Assembly (NCBI RefSeq): GCF_016745095.1
Contig: NZ_CP067087.1
Span: 1,600,501-1,664,500 of the forward strand
From: Croceicoccus sp. YJ47
Lineage (GTDB): Bacteria; Pseudomonadota; Alphaproteobacteria; Sphingomonadales; Sphingomonadaceae
Length of the DNA stretch: 64,000 nt
Reading direction: 5' to 3'
Shown here: positions 38,646 to 48,170 of the stretch, piece after piece
Layout of the letters: every line of letters starts with the position of its first letter
How positions within the stretch are numbered: the first letter of the stretch is position 1
Notes under the pieces: model-generated
What the model saw: only the letters and a program-made list of their open reading frames with translations
Told to the model about the DNA's origin: nothing
Databases searched by the model: none
Made by a program: the position numbers and the translations under genes

Positions 38646-38678
38646 TAAGTGCAGAGCTGTCCTCTGCGCCACACTAGC
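38646..38678. repeat. IS630-end-like inverted sequence next to the IS630 element
   Basis: Read on the complement this begins CTAGTGTGGCGC and ends TCTGCACTT, closely matching the outer end of the adjacent element (CTAGTGTGGTGCGCC ... TCTGCACTT) but facing the other way, 10 bp from it. It looks like an older related end or a miniature element. Confidence 0.4.
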
Positions 38679-38690
38679 AGATTGGATCTA

Positions 38691-39868
38691 GTGTGGTGCG
38701 CCGATTTGTTCTGCACTTATCGCCCCACGCGTGCGAGCGCGGTCTTGGCCCGGGTGACTTTGGCGAGGATGTCGGCAGCGCTGGCGGCCCAGATAAACGG
38801 CTTGGGGTCCGTGTTGTGATTCTCAATGTACTGCGCAATGGCTTGCTCGAGATCGGCCACACTGGTGAAACTGTCGCGCTTGATTCGGTTCTCGGAGATG
38901 TCGCGGAAGAATCGCTCGACCATGTTCAACCACGAAGCGCTGGTGGGCGTGAAGTGCATGACGAAGCGCGGGTGCTTGGTCAGCCACCGCTGGACGTCGG
39001 GATGCTTGTGGGTGGCGTAGTTGTCCACGATCAGGTGCAACTGAAGGTGCTTGGGCGTCTTGCGATCGATCAGGCGCAGGAACTTTAGCCACTCCTCATG
39101 CCGATGGCGATCCTGGCACATCGAGATCACCGTGCCGTCCAGCGTGTTGAGTGCGGCAAACAGCGTGGTGGTGCCGTTGCGCTTGTAATCGTGTGTCACA
39201 GTGCCGGCGCGCCCGGGCTTCATTGGCAAGCCCGGCTGGGTGCGGTTGAGCGCCTGGATCTGGCTCTTCTCATCACAGCTGAGCACGATGGCGTGCTCGG
39301 GCGGATTGGGATATAGGCCCACGACGTCGATCAGCTTGTCCTCGAAGCGCGGATCGCGTGAGAGTTTGAAGGTGTCCTGCAGGTGCGGCTTTAGCCCGTT
39401 GCGCTGCCACACGCGGCGGATGGTAGTGGCGCTCAGGCCCAGGTGCGCACCCAGCGTGCGCGTGCTCCAGTGCGTAGCTGCGGCGGGCTTGTCGTGTAGC
39501 GTCGTGTGGACGATGCGTGATTCGATCTCCGGCGTCACGCTCGGGGTGCGCCCTGAGCGCGAGGCGTCTTGCAGCAGCGCCTTGATGCCCCCGTCCAGAA
39601 AGCGCCGGCGCCACAGCGCCACTTGCCGCCGATCGAGCTTGATCTCAGCGGCGATGTCCTTGTTCTGCCAGCCCCGGGCGGCTAGCAGAATCGCGCTGGC
39701 ACGTTGCTGCACGCGGGCTTCGACGCGCCTGCGCTTGGACAGAATGCGCAACTCACGCTCGGCTTGCGCATCCAGTTCGATCTTGTCGGCAACTCGCATA
39801 GCTCTAGCCTCCTGGAACGTTCGAGTGTGCCCCGACAGATAAGTTCAATTAATTACGGCGCACTACGC
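38691..39868 (-). mobile_element. IS630-family insertion sequence
   Basis: A 1,178-bp element with imperfect terminal repeats (GTGTGGTGCGCCG at the left; GCGTAGTGCGCCG on the complement at the right), flanked on both sides by TA within CTA, as expected for TA-targeting IS630/Tc1-like elements. It separates the CoA-transferase gene from the iclR gene. Confidence 0.85.
38717..39799 (-). CDS. IS630-family transposase
   Basis: A 360-residue transposase. The N-terminal helix-turn-helix includes GWQNKDIAAEIKLDRRQVALWRRRF. The DDE domain shows LSCDEKSQIQALNR, LIVDNYATHKHPDVQRWL and SWLNMVERFFRDIS. A single intact frame with no programmed frameshift. It mobilises the surrounding element into TA dinucleotides. 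Confidence 0.93.
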   Translation of the reverse strand: MRVADKIELDAQAERELRILSKRRRVEARVQQRASAILLAARGWQNKDIAAEIKLDRRQVALWRRRFLDGGIKALLQDASRSGRTPSVTPEIESRIVHTTLHDKPAAATHWSTRTLGAHLGLSATTIRRVWQRNGLKPHLQDTFKLSRDPRFEDKLIDVVGLYPNPPEHAIVLSCDEKSQIQALNRTQPGLPMKPGRAGTVTHDYKRNGTTTLFAALNTLDGTVISMCQDRHRHEEWLKFLRLIDRKTPKHLQLHLIVDNYATHKHPDVQRWLTKHPRFVMHFTPTSASWLNMVERFFRDISENRIKRDSFTSVADLEQAIAQYIENHNTDPKPFIWAASAADILAKVTRAKTALARVGR

Positions 39869-39960
39869 TAGAAGGGGCTGCAGGGATTTGAGATCCGGAT
39901 CATTGCTCTCTTAAGGCCCTGGAGTGGGGCGGAATGGCAGGCCGCCGTCACCCCATGGGA

Positions 39961-40827
39961 TCAGCGAGCGGCGGTGCGAATATTGTTCACCATGTTGATC
40001 AGGTGGGGCCCGATATCGTCCTCGAGCTTCTCACGTGGCAGCTGAAAGCTCGGTCCGCCGCAGTTGAAGGCCAGCAACCCGTACTGCGGATGTAACATGG
40101 GTACGGCAACGGAATTCACGTCGCGATGCCATTCTCCGATCGACAGGCAATAGCCATAATCGGCGTAGTCCCTGAAGGCGCGCTCCAGCCCCTTGCGCAC
40201 GGTTGGCCACTTTTCGCCTTCGCGTTGACGGATGTGCTCGAGTAGGAATTCGCGCTCGTTCTCAGGCATCGCCGCCAGGCATGCCCGACCCACAGAACTT
40301 TGGGCTAGTGGCAGGTAACTGCCGATTTGCCGGCGCATGGTCATGTTCCCCTGGCCCTGCACTACATCCAGATAGACCATCTGCAGACGATCACGAGCGG
40401 CCATGGCGACGGCGGCCTGAGCATAGTTGGCCAGTTCTTCCATCAGCGGGTGTGCGACGGAGCAAATCGACAGGTTCGACAACATCGCATAGCCGAAGCC
40501 GAGTACACCTACATCCAACTGGTACTTACCCGAGTGCACCTCGCGTTTCAGGCAGCCCACACGCATCAGCGTGTTGGTCAGGCGCGTCACGGTGGGCTTG
40601 GGCAGGCCGGTCTTGCGGGCCAGGTCCTGGTTACTGAGTACGCTTTCGTTTGGGTTGAAGCAGCGAAGCAATTCGAGTCCCCGGGCCAGTGCTGTGACGA
40701 ACTGACCACTATTCTCTTCCTCACTCATTGCCGTTGCTGGATCGAGTAACCCCTTCTCCAGCAGCGCTAGTTCACTGCTGTCAGTGGTGATCCCTCTGTG
40801 GTCCGGGTCAGTCTTGTTTTGGTGCAT
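39961..40827 (-). CDS. IclR-family transcriptional regulator
   Basis: A 288-residue IclR protein. A winged helix at residues about 45-105 (ARGLELLRCF, LARKTGLPKPTVTRLTNTL) is followed by the effector domain (AARDRLQMVYLDVVQG to AFNCGGPSFQLPREKLEDDIGP). Relatives such as PcaR/PcaU control aromatic and dicarboxylate breakdown. It is the intact counterpart of the remnant at 34455. Its own promoter carries a TTTCG-N5-CGAAA operator right after the -10, so it probably represses itself. The same element before the dehydrogenase and thiolase blocks makes it the likely regulator of the whole pathway, with a pathway intermediate as effector. Confidence 0.9.
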   Translation of the reverse strand: MHQNKTDPDHRGITTDSSELALLEKGLLDPATAMSEEENSGQFVTALARGLELLRCFNPNESVLSNQDLARKTGLPKPTVTRLTNTLMRVGCLKREVHSGKYQLDVGVLGFGYAMLSNLSICSVAHPLMEELANYAQAAVAMAARDRLQMVYLDVVQGQGNMTMRRQIGSYLPLAQSSVGRACLAAMPENEREFLLEHIRQREGEKWPTVRKGLERAFRDYADYGYCLSIGEWHRDVNSVAVPMLHPQYGLLAFNCGGPSFQLPREKLEDDIGPHLINMVNNIRTAAR

Positions 40828-40869
40828 GGTGGTGCATCTCTTTTGAAAAATTTAGAAAATAAAATATAT

Positions 40870-40912
40870 TTTCGTATGGCGAAATTATAGCAATCTCAGG
40901 TGGTAGTGCCAA
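40870..40912 (-). promoter_or_regulatory. iclR promoter with overlapping operator
   Basis: On the minus strand TTGGCA (40907-40912) and TATAAT (40884-40889) are separated by exactly 17 bp, a strong sigma70 promoter. The operator TTTCGTATGGCGAAA (40870-40884) touches the -10 and lies 43 bp before the start codon. The -35 is only 4 bp from the IS6100 end at 40917. Confidence 0.7.
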
Positions 40913-40916
40913 TTTC

Positions 40917-41662
40917 GGCTCTGTTGCAAAGATTGGCGGCAGTCAGAGGTAGGCTGTCGCTCTGCGCCGATCAGGCGGCTGCTGCGAAATGGTGGTTGAG
41001 CATGCCCATGGCCTCCGTCAGCGCCGAGGGCCCAATGCCAAAAGCTCTCTCCACAAGGCGCACCTCGCCCCTGATGCCGGGCTGCAGGCACCAGGGGCGA
41101 GCCTGTCCTTTGCGCAGGGCTCGCATGACTTCGAATCCCTTGATCGTGGCATAGGCCGTGGGGATCGATTTGAAACCGCGCACCGGCTTGATCAGTATCT
41201 TGAGCTTTCCGTGATCGGCCTCGATCACGTTATTGAGATACTTCACCTGCCGGTGGGCCGTCTCCCGGTCCAGCTTTCCTTCGCGCTTCAATTCGGTGAT
41301 CGCTGCACCATAGCTCGGCGCTTTGTCGGTATTGAGCGTGGCAGGCTTTTCCCAGTGCTTCAGGCCTCGCAGGGCCTTGCCCAGGAACCGCTTCGCTGCC
41401 TTGGCGCTGCGGGTCGGCGACAGGTAGAAATCGATCGTGTCGCCCCGCTTGTCGACTGCCCGGTACAGGTAGGTCCACTTGCCCCGCACCTTGACGTAGG
41501 TTTCATCCAGGCGCCAGCTCGGATCAAAGCCACGCCGCCAGAACCAGCGCAGCCGCTTCTCCATCTCCGGGGCGTAGCACTGGACCCAGCGATAGATCGT
41601 CGTATGGTCGACCGAAATGCCGCGTTCCGCCAGCATTTCCTCAAGGTCGCGATAGCTGATCG
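40917..41662 (-). mobile_element. IS6100 copy 4, partial (3' part, positions about 135-880)
   Basis: Carries the outer terminal repeat at 40917 but is cut at 41662, where copy 5 starts. Its last 8 bases (GCTGATCG, 41655-41662) are the reverse complement of the last 8 bases of the other half at 59940-60081 (CGATCAGC). Together the two halves rebuild one IS6100 with an 8-bp overlap. Confidence 0.93.
40971..41662 (-). pseudogene. tnpA: IS6100 transposase, N-terminally truncated
   Basis: Retains the DDE domain and the stop at 40971 but has lost the start and about the first 25 codons. The frame happens to fuse with sequence of copy 5. Confidence 0.9.
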
Positions 41663-42542
41663 GGCTCTGTTGCAAAGATTGGCGGCAGTCAGAGGTAGGC
41701 TGTCGCTCTGCGCCGATCAGGCGGCTGCTGCGAAATGGTGGTTGAGCATGCCCATGGCCTCCGTCAGCGCCGAGGGCCCAATGCCAAAAGCTCTCTCCAC
41801 AAGGCGCACCTCGCCCCTGATGCCGGGCTGCAGGCACCAGGGGCGAGCCTGTCCTTTGCGCAGGGCTCGCATGACTTCGAATCCCTTGATCGTGGCATAG
41901 GCCGTGGGGATCGATTTGAAACCGCGCACCGGCTTGATCAGTATCTTGAGCTTTCCGTGATCGGCCTCGATCACGTTATTGAGATACTTCACCTGCCGGT
42001 GGGCCGTCTCCCGGTCCAGCTTTCCTTCGCGCTTCAATTCGGTGATCGCTGCACCATAGCTCGGCGCTTTGTCGGTATTGAGCGTGGCAGGCTTTTCCCA
42101 GTGCTTCAGGCCTCGCAGGGCCTTGCCCAGGAACCGCTTCGCTGCCTTGGCGCTGCGGGTCGGCGACAGGTAGAAATCGATCGTGTCGCCCCGCTTGTCG
42201 ACTGCCCGGTACAGGTAGGTCCACTTGCCCCGCACCTTGACGTAGGTTTCATCCAGGCGCCAGCTCGGATCAAAGCCACGCCGCCAGAACCAGCGCAGCC
42301 GCTTCTCCATCTCCGGGGCGTAGCACTGGACCCAGCGATAGATCGTCGTATGGTCGACCGAAATGCCGCGTTCCGCCAGCATTTCCTCAAGGTCGCGATA
42401 GCTGATCGGATAGCGACAATACCAGCGCACCGCCCACAGGATCACATCACCCTGGAAATGGCGCCACTTGAAATCCGTCATCGTTCCGTCCGTCCAATCT
42501 CCGCCAAGCATGCTCAAGCTTCACGATTTTTGCAACAGAGCC
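41663..42542 (-). mobile_element. IS6100 copy 5
   Basis: Complete 880 bp, opposite in orientation to copy 13 at 60082. The pair are the two elements left by an inversion. The inner flank is CACACGGT, as in all array units. Confidence 0.97.
41717..42481 (-). CDS. tnpA: IS6100 transposase
   Basis: Intact 254-codon gene. Confidence 0.95.
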   Translation of the reverse strand: MTDFKWRHFQGDVILWAVRWYCRYPISYRDLEEMLAERGISVDHTTIYRWVQCYAPEMEKRLRWFWRRGFDPSWRLDETYVKVRGKWTYLYRAVDKRGDTIDFYLSPTRSAKAAKRFLGKALRGLKHWEKPATLNTDKAPSYGAAITELKREGKLDRETAHRQVKYLNNVIEADHGKLKILIKPVRGFKSIPTAYATIKGFEVMRALRKGQARPWCLQPGIRGEVRLVERAFGIGPSALTEAMGMLNHHFAAAA

Positions 42543-42553
42543 CACACGGTCAC

Positions 42554-42581
42554 TTGACAATCTAGGACATATGCATAATAT
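42554..42581 (+). promoter_or_regulatory. nylA promoter (first array unit)
   Basis: TTGACA (42554-42559) and TAATAT (42576-42581) with a 16-bp spacer, 11 bp inside the IS6100 junction and about 93 bp before the GTG start. The same sequence precedes copies 3, 4, 5 and 7. Copy 8 has TAGACA. Copies 1 and 6 lack it. The ribosome-binding site AAGGAG lies 8 bases before GTG. Confidence 0.6.
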
Positions 42582-42673
42582 TTCGGCTGTCGGCGGTGTC
42601 GTCAGGGCATGCGCCGGAGCTGTCGCGGTAGGTTATTGTCCACGCGGCTTAGACCAGCAGAAGGAGCGCGACA

Positions 42674-44146
42674 GTGAGCAAGGTGGACCTTTGGCAGGAT
42701 GCGACGGCCCAGGCCGAACTCGTGCGCTCGGGAGAGATAAGCCGGACCGAACTGCTGGAGGCGACGATCGCTCATGTCCAAGCTGTGAACCCAGAGATCA
42801 ATGCCGTCATCATCCCGCTCTTTGAGAAGGCGCGGCGTGAGAGCGAGTTGGCCTCCGGGCCCTTCGCTGGCGTGCCCTATCTTCTGAAGGACCTCACCGT
42901 CGTGAGCCAAGGCGATATCAACACGTCCAGCATCAAAGGCATGAAAGAGTCCGGCTACAGAGCCGACCACGATGCCTATTTCGTGCAGCGGATGCGCGCG
43001 GCGGGGTTCGTTTTGCTCGGCAAAACGAATACACCGGAGATGGGCACGCAGGTAACGACGGAGCCCGAAGCGTGGGGCGCCACTCGGAACCCTTGGAACC
43101 TCGGACGGTCGGTTGGCGGATCCAGCGGCGGCTCAGGGGCTGCGGTAGCCGCGGCTCTGTCACCGGTTGCGCACGGCAATGACTCGGCAGGTTCCGTGCG
43201 CATACCTGCCAGCGTCTGCGGCGTCGTCGGCCTCAAGCCGACGCGTGGGCGGATATCCTCAGGCCCCTTGGTCACTGATTCAGACAACGTCGCAGGAACC
43301 GCCCATGAAGGCCTCTTTGCGCGAAGCGTGCGGGACATCGCGGCGTTACTGGACGTCGTCAGCGGCCATCGGGCGACACGTTCTGCGCACCGACAGCGTC
43401 ACGGCCCTACGCCCAGGGCATAAGCGAGAATCCGGGCAGTCTCCGCGTGGGGGTCCTGACCCACAACCCCGTTGGCGACTTCGCTCTGGATCCGGAATGC
43501 GCCGCGGCGGCACGGGGCGCCGCTGCGGCGCTTGCCGCGCTCGGCCATGACGTGAACGACGCCTACCCAGAGGCGCTCGGCGATCGGTCCTTCCTCAAGG
43601 ACTACTTGACGATTTGCGACGTCGCGATCGCGCGAGAGATCGAACGCAACGGAGAACTGATCGGTACCGCTGACGGAGGATGACGTTGAGTGGACCAGTT
43701 GGGAAATGGTCAAACGCGCAGACCAAGTCACGGGGCGCGCCTTCGCCGCGTGCGTGGACGAGCTTCGATACTACGCTGGGAAGGTGGAGCGTTGGTGGGA
43801 GGCGGGTTGGGACCTCCTGATCTTGCCGACTGTAACGCGTCAGACGCCGGAAATTGGGGAACTCATGCCCGCCAAGGGAACCGACTTGGAAGGGCGTCAC
43901 ACCGCCTTTATCTCGGGCAGTCTGCGGATGCTGGCCTTCACCGTTCCCTTCAACGTTTCGGGGCAGCTTATCTCCCTCCCCATCGGCATGTCTAGCGATG
44001 GGATGCCGATTGGGGTGCAGATCGTCGCGGCCTATGGACGCGAGGACCTCCTCCTTCAGGTGGCCGCGCAGTTGGAAGGGGCGCTGCCATGGGTCGCTCG
44101 GCGGCCCCAATTGCTGAACCCGTCGCGGAAGATCCCAGCGGCCTGA
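42674..44146 (+). pseudogene. nylA: nylA copy 2, 6-aminohexanoate cyclic dimer hydrolase (frame broken as written)
   Basis: Complete except for indels at three sites: near codon 233 (CATCGGGCGAC, 4 bases shorter than copy 1), codon 332 (GATCGGTACCGCTG) and codon 434 (CAGCTTATC). It encodes S196 and F414. Catalytic Lys72, Ser150, Ser174 and Cys316 codons are present. The 265-bp tail to IS6100 contains the short IS5 remnant and no gene. Confidence 0.88.
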
Positions 44147-44411
44147 TGCTTGCGGGAGATGGGGTCCGACAGATACGGGCCGGGCCCAGGTTTCGTCCCC
44201 AACTGGCACCCCACACCGCCTTAGTGAAGGTCCGCCTCGGGGACGCCCCACAGCCGGATTGAGGCCACTCTTTTCTGTGCTGGAACCCCGGCCTGTCGTC
44301 GCCTGCTTGTGAGCTCGCACCACGGTCGAGCTTAGCATCAGGTACTGAGTGTCTCAATCCTTCGTCAGTTCGTCGATCAGACGCTCCCACACCGCCGCCC
44401 ACCGACTGAAG

Positions 44412-45291
44412 GGCTCTGTTGCAAAGATTGGCGGCAGTCAGAGGTAGGCTGTCGCTCTGCGCCGATCAGGCGGCTGCTGCGAAATGGTGGTTGAGCATGC
44501 CCATGGCCTCCGTCAGCGCCGAGGGCCCAATGCCAAAAGCTCTCTCCACAAGGCGCACCTCGCCCCTGATGCCGGGCTGCAGGCACCAGGGGCGAGCCTG
44601 TCCTTTGCGCAGGGCTCGCATGACTTCGAATCCCTTGATCGTGGCATAGGCCGTGGGGATCGATTTGAAACCGCGCACCGGCTTGATCAGTATCTTGAGC
44701 TTTCCGTGATCGGCCTCGATCACGTTATTGAGATACTTCACCTGCCGGTGGGCCGTCTCCCGGTCCAGCTTTCCTTCGCGCTTCAATTCGGTGATCGCTG
44801 CACCATAGCTCGGCGCTTTGTCGGTATTGAGCGTGGCAGGCTTTTCCCAGTGCTTCAGGCCTCGCAGGGCCTTGCCCAGGAACCGCTTCGCTGCCTTGGC
44901 GCTGCGGGTCGGCGACAGGTAGAAATCGATCGTGTCGCCCCGCTTGTCGACTGCCCGGTACAGGTAGGTCCACTTGCCCCGCACCTTGACGTAGGTTTCA
45001 TCCAGGCGCCAGCTCGGATCAAAGCCACGCCGCCAGAACCAGCGCAGCCGCTTCTCCATCTCCGGGGCGTAGCACTGGACCCAGCGATAGATCGTCGTAT
45101 GGTCGACCGAAATGCCGCGTTCCGCCAGCATTTCCTCAAGGTCGCGATAGCTGATCGGATAGCGACAATACCAGCGCACCGCCCACAGGATCACATCACC
45201 CTGGAAATGGCGCCACTTGAAATCCGTCATCGTTCCGTCCGTCCAATCTCCGCCAAGCATGCTCAAGCTTCACGATTTTTGCAACAGAGCC
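44412..45291 (-). mobile_element. IS6100 copy 6
   Basis: Complete 880 bp between nylA copies 2 and 3; flanks GACTGAAG and CACACGGT. Confidence 0.97.
44466..45230 (-). CDS. tnpA: IS6100 transposase
   Basis: Intact 254-codon gene. Confidence 0.95.
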   Translation of the reverse strand: MTDFKWRHFQGDVILWAVRWYCRYPISYRDLEEMLAERGISVDHTTIYRWVQCYAPEMEKRLRWFWRRGFDPSWRLDETYVKVRGKWTYLYRAVDKRGDTIDFYLSPTRSAKAAKRFLGKALRGLKHWEKPATLNTDKAPSYGAAITELKREGKLDRETAHRQVKYLNNVIEADHGKLKILIKPVRGFKSIPTAYATIKGFEVMRALRKGQARPWCLQPGIRGEVRLVERAFGIGPSALTEAMGMLNHHFAAAA

Positions 45292-45422
45292 CACACGGTC
45301 ACTTGACAATCTAGGACATATGCATAATATTTCGGCTGTCGGCGGTGTCGTCAGGGCATGCGCCGGAGCTGTCGCGGTAGGTTATTGTCCACGCGGCTTA
45401 GACCAGCAGAAGGAGCGCGACA

Positions 45423-46889
45423 GTGAGCAAGGTGGACCTTTGGCAGGATGCGACGGCCCAGGCCGAACTCGTGCGCTCGGGAGAGATAAGCCGGACCGAA
45501 CTGCTGGAGGCGACGATCGCTCATGTCCAAGCTGTGAACCCAGAGATCAATGCCGTCATCATCCCGCTCTTTGAGAAGGCGCGGCGTGAGAGCGAGTTGG
45601 CCTCCGGGCCCTTCGCTGGCGTGCCCTATCTTCTGAAGGACCTCACCGTCGTGAGCCAAGGCGATATCAACACGTCCAGCATCAAAGGCATGAAAGAGTC
45701 CGGCTACAGAGCCGACCACGATGCCTATTTCGTGCAGCGGATGCGCGCGGCGGGGTTCGTTTTGCTCGGCAAAACGAATACACCGGAGATGGGCACGCAG
45801 GTAACGACGGAGCCCGAAGCGTGGGGCGCCACTCGGAACCCTTGGAACCTCGGACGGTCGGTTGGCGGATCCAGCGGCGGCTCAGGGGCTGCGGTAGCCG
45901 CGGCTCTGTCACCGGTTGCGCACGGCAATGACTCGGCAGGTTCCGTGCGCATACCTGCCAGCGTCTGCGGCGTCGTCGGCCTCAAGCCGACGCGTGGGCG
46001 GATATCCTCAGGCCCCTTGGTCACTGATTCAGACAACGTCGCAGGAACCGCCCATGAAGGCCTCTTTGCGCGAAGCGTGCGGGACATCGCGGCGTTACTG
46101 GACGTCGTCAGCGGCCATCGGGCGACACGTTCTGCGCACCGACAGCGTCACGGCCCTACGCCCAGGGCATAAGCGAGAATCCGGGCAGTCTCCGCGTGGG
46201 GTCCTGACCCACAACCCCGTTGGCGACTTCGCTCTGGATCCGGAATGCGCCGCGGCGGCACGGGGCGCCGCTGCGGCGCTTGCCGCGCTCGGCCATGACG
46301 TGAACGACGCCTACCCAGAGGCGCTCGGCGATCGGTCCTTCCTCAAGGACTACTTGACGATTTGCGACGTCGCGATCGCGCGAGAGATCGAACGCAACGG
46401 AGAACTGATCGGCTGACGGAGGATGACGTTGAGTGGACCAGTTGGGAAATGGTCAAACGCGCAGACCAAGTCACGGGGCGCGCCTTCGCCGCGTGCGTGG
46501 ACGAGCTTCGATACTACGCTGGGAAGGTGGAGCGTTGGTGGGAGGCGGGTTGGGACCTCCTGATCTTGCCGACTGTAACGCGTCAGACGCCGGAAATTGG
46601 GGAACTCATGCCCGCCAAGGGAACCGACTTGGAAGGGCGTCACACCGCCTTTATCTCGGGCAGTCTGCGGATGCTGGCCTTCACCGTTCCCTTCAACGTT
46701 TCGGGGCAGCTTATCTCCCTCCCCATCGGCATGTCTAGCGATGGGATGCCGATTGGGGTGCAGATCGTCGCGGCCTATGGACGCGAGGACCTCCTCCTTC
46801 AGGTGGCCGCGCAGTTGGAAGGGGCGCTGCCATGGGTCGCTCGGCGGCCCCAATTGCTGAACCCGTCGCGGAAGATCCCAGCGGCCTGA
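45423..46889 (+). pseudogene. nylA: nylA copy 3 (frame broken as written)
   Basis: Indels at codon 233 (as copy 2), at a G run near codon 261 (GTGGGGTCC, one G fewer than the other copies), at codon 332 (GATCGGCTGACGG) and at codon 434 (CAGCTTATC). S196 and F414. The extra homopolymer deletion is unique to this copy. Confidence 0.88.
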
Positions 46890-47159
46890 TGCTTGCGGGA
46901 GATGGGGTCCGACAGATACGGGCCGGGCCCAGGTTTCGTCCCCAACTGGCACCCCACACCGCCTTAGTGAAGGTCCGCCTCGGGGACGCCCCACAGCCGG
47001 ATTGAGGCCACTCTTTTCTGTGCTGGAACCCCGGCCTGTCGTCGCCTGCTTGTGAGCTCGCACCACGGTCGAGCTTAGCATCAGGTACTGAGTGTCTCAA
47101 TCCTTCGTCAGTTCGTCGATCAGACGCTCCCACACCCTACCGCCGCCCACCGACTGAAG

Positions 47160-48039
47160 GGCTCTGTTGCAAAGATTGGCGGCAGTCAGAGGTAGGCTGT
47201 CGCTCTGCGCCGATCAGGCGGCTGCTGCGAAATGGTGGTTGAGCATGCCCATGGCCTCCGTCAGCGCCGAGGGCCCAATGCCAAAAGCTCTCTCCACAAG
47301 GCGCACCTCGCCCCTGATGCCGGGCTGCAGGCACCAGGGGCGAGCCTGTCCTTTGCGCAGGGCTCGCATGACTTCGAATCCCTTGATCGTGGCATAGGCC
47401 GTGGGGATCGATTTGAAACCGCGCACCGGCTTGATCAGTATCTTGAGCTTTCCGTGATCGGCCTCGATCACGTTATTGAGATACTTCACCTGCCGGTGGG
47501 CCGTCTCCCGGTCCAGCTTTCCTTCGCGCTTCAATTCGGTGATCGCTGCACCATAGCTCGGCGCTTTGTCGGTATTGAGCGTGGCAGGCTTTTCCCAGTG
47601 CTTCAGGCCTCGCAGGGCCTTGCCCAGGAACCGCTTCGCTGCCTTGGCGCTGCGGGTCGGCGACAGGTAGAAATCGATCGTGTCGCCCCGCTTGTCGACT
47701 GCCCGGTACAGGTAGGTCCACTTGCCCCGCACCTTGACGTAGGTTTCATCCAGGCGCCAGCTCGGATCAAAGCCACGCCGCCAGAACCAGCGCAGCCGCT
47801 TCTCCATCTCCGGGGCGTAGCACTGGACCCAGCGATAGATCGTCGTATGGTCGACCGAAATGCCGCGTTCCGCCAGCATTTCCTCAAGGTCGCGATAGCT
47901 GATCGGATAGCGACAATACCAGCGCACCGCCCACAGGATCACATCACCCTGGAAATGGCGCCACTTGAAATCCGTCATCGTTCCGTCCGTCCAATCTCCG
48001 CCAAGCATGCTCAAGCTTCACGATTTTTGCAACAGAGCC
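47160..48039 (-). mobile_element. IS6100 copy 7
   Basis: Complete 880 bp between nylA copies 3 and 4. Confidence 0.97.
47214..47978 (-). CDS. tnpA: IS6100 transposase
   Basis: Intact 254-codon gene. Confidence 0.95.
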   Translation of the reverse strand: MTDFKWRHFQGDVILWAVRWYCRYPISYRDLEEMLAERGISVDHTTIYRWVQCYAPEMEKRLRWFWRRGFDPSWRLDETYVKVRGKWTYLYRAVDKRGDTIDFYLSPTRSAKAAKRFLGKALRGLKHWEKPATLNTDKAPSYGAAITELKREGKLDRETAHRQVKYLNNVIEADHGKLKILIKPVRGFKSIPTAYATIKGFEVMRALRKGQARPWCLQPGIRGEVRLVERAFGIGPSALTEAMGMLNHHFAAAA

Positions 48040-48170
48040 CACACGGTCACTTGACAATCTAGGACATATGCATAATATTTCGGCTGTCGGCGGTGTCGTC
48101 AGGGCATGCGCCGGAGCTGTCGCGGTAGGTTATTGTCCACGCGGCTTAGACCAGCAGAAGGAGCGCGACA

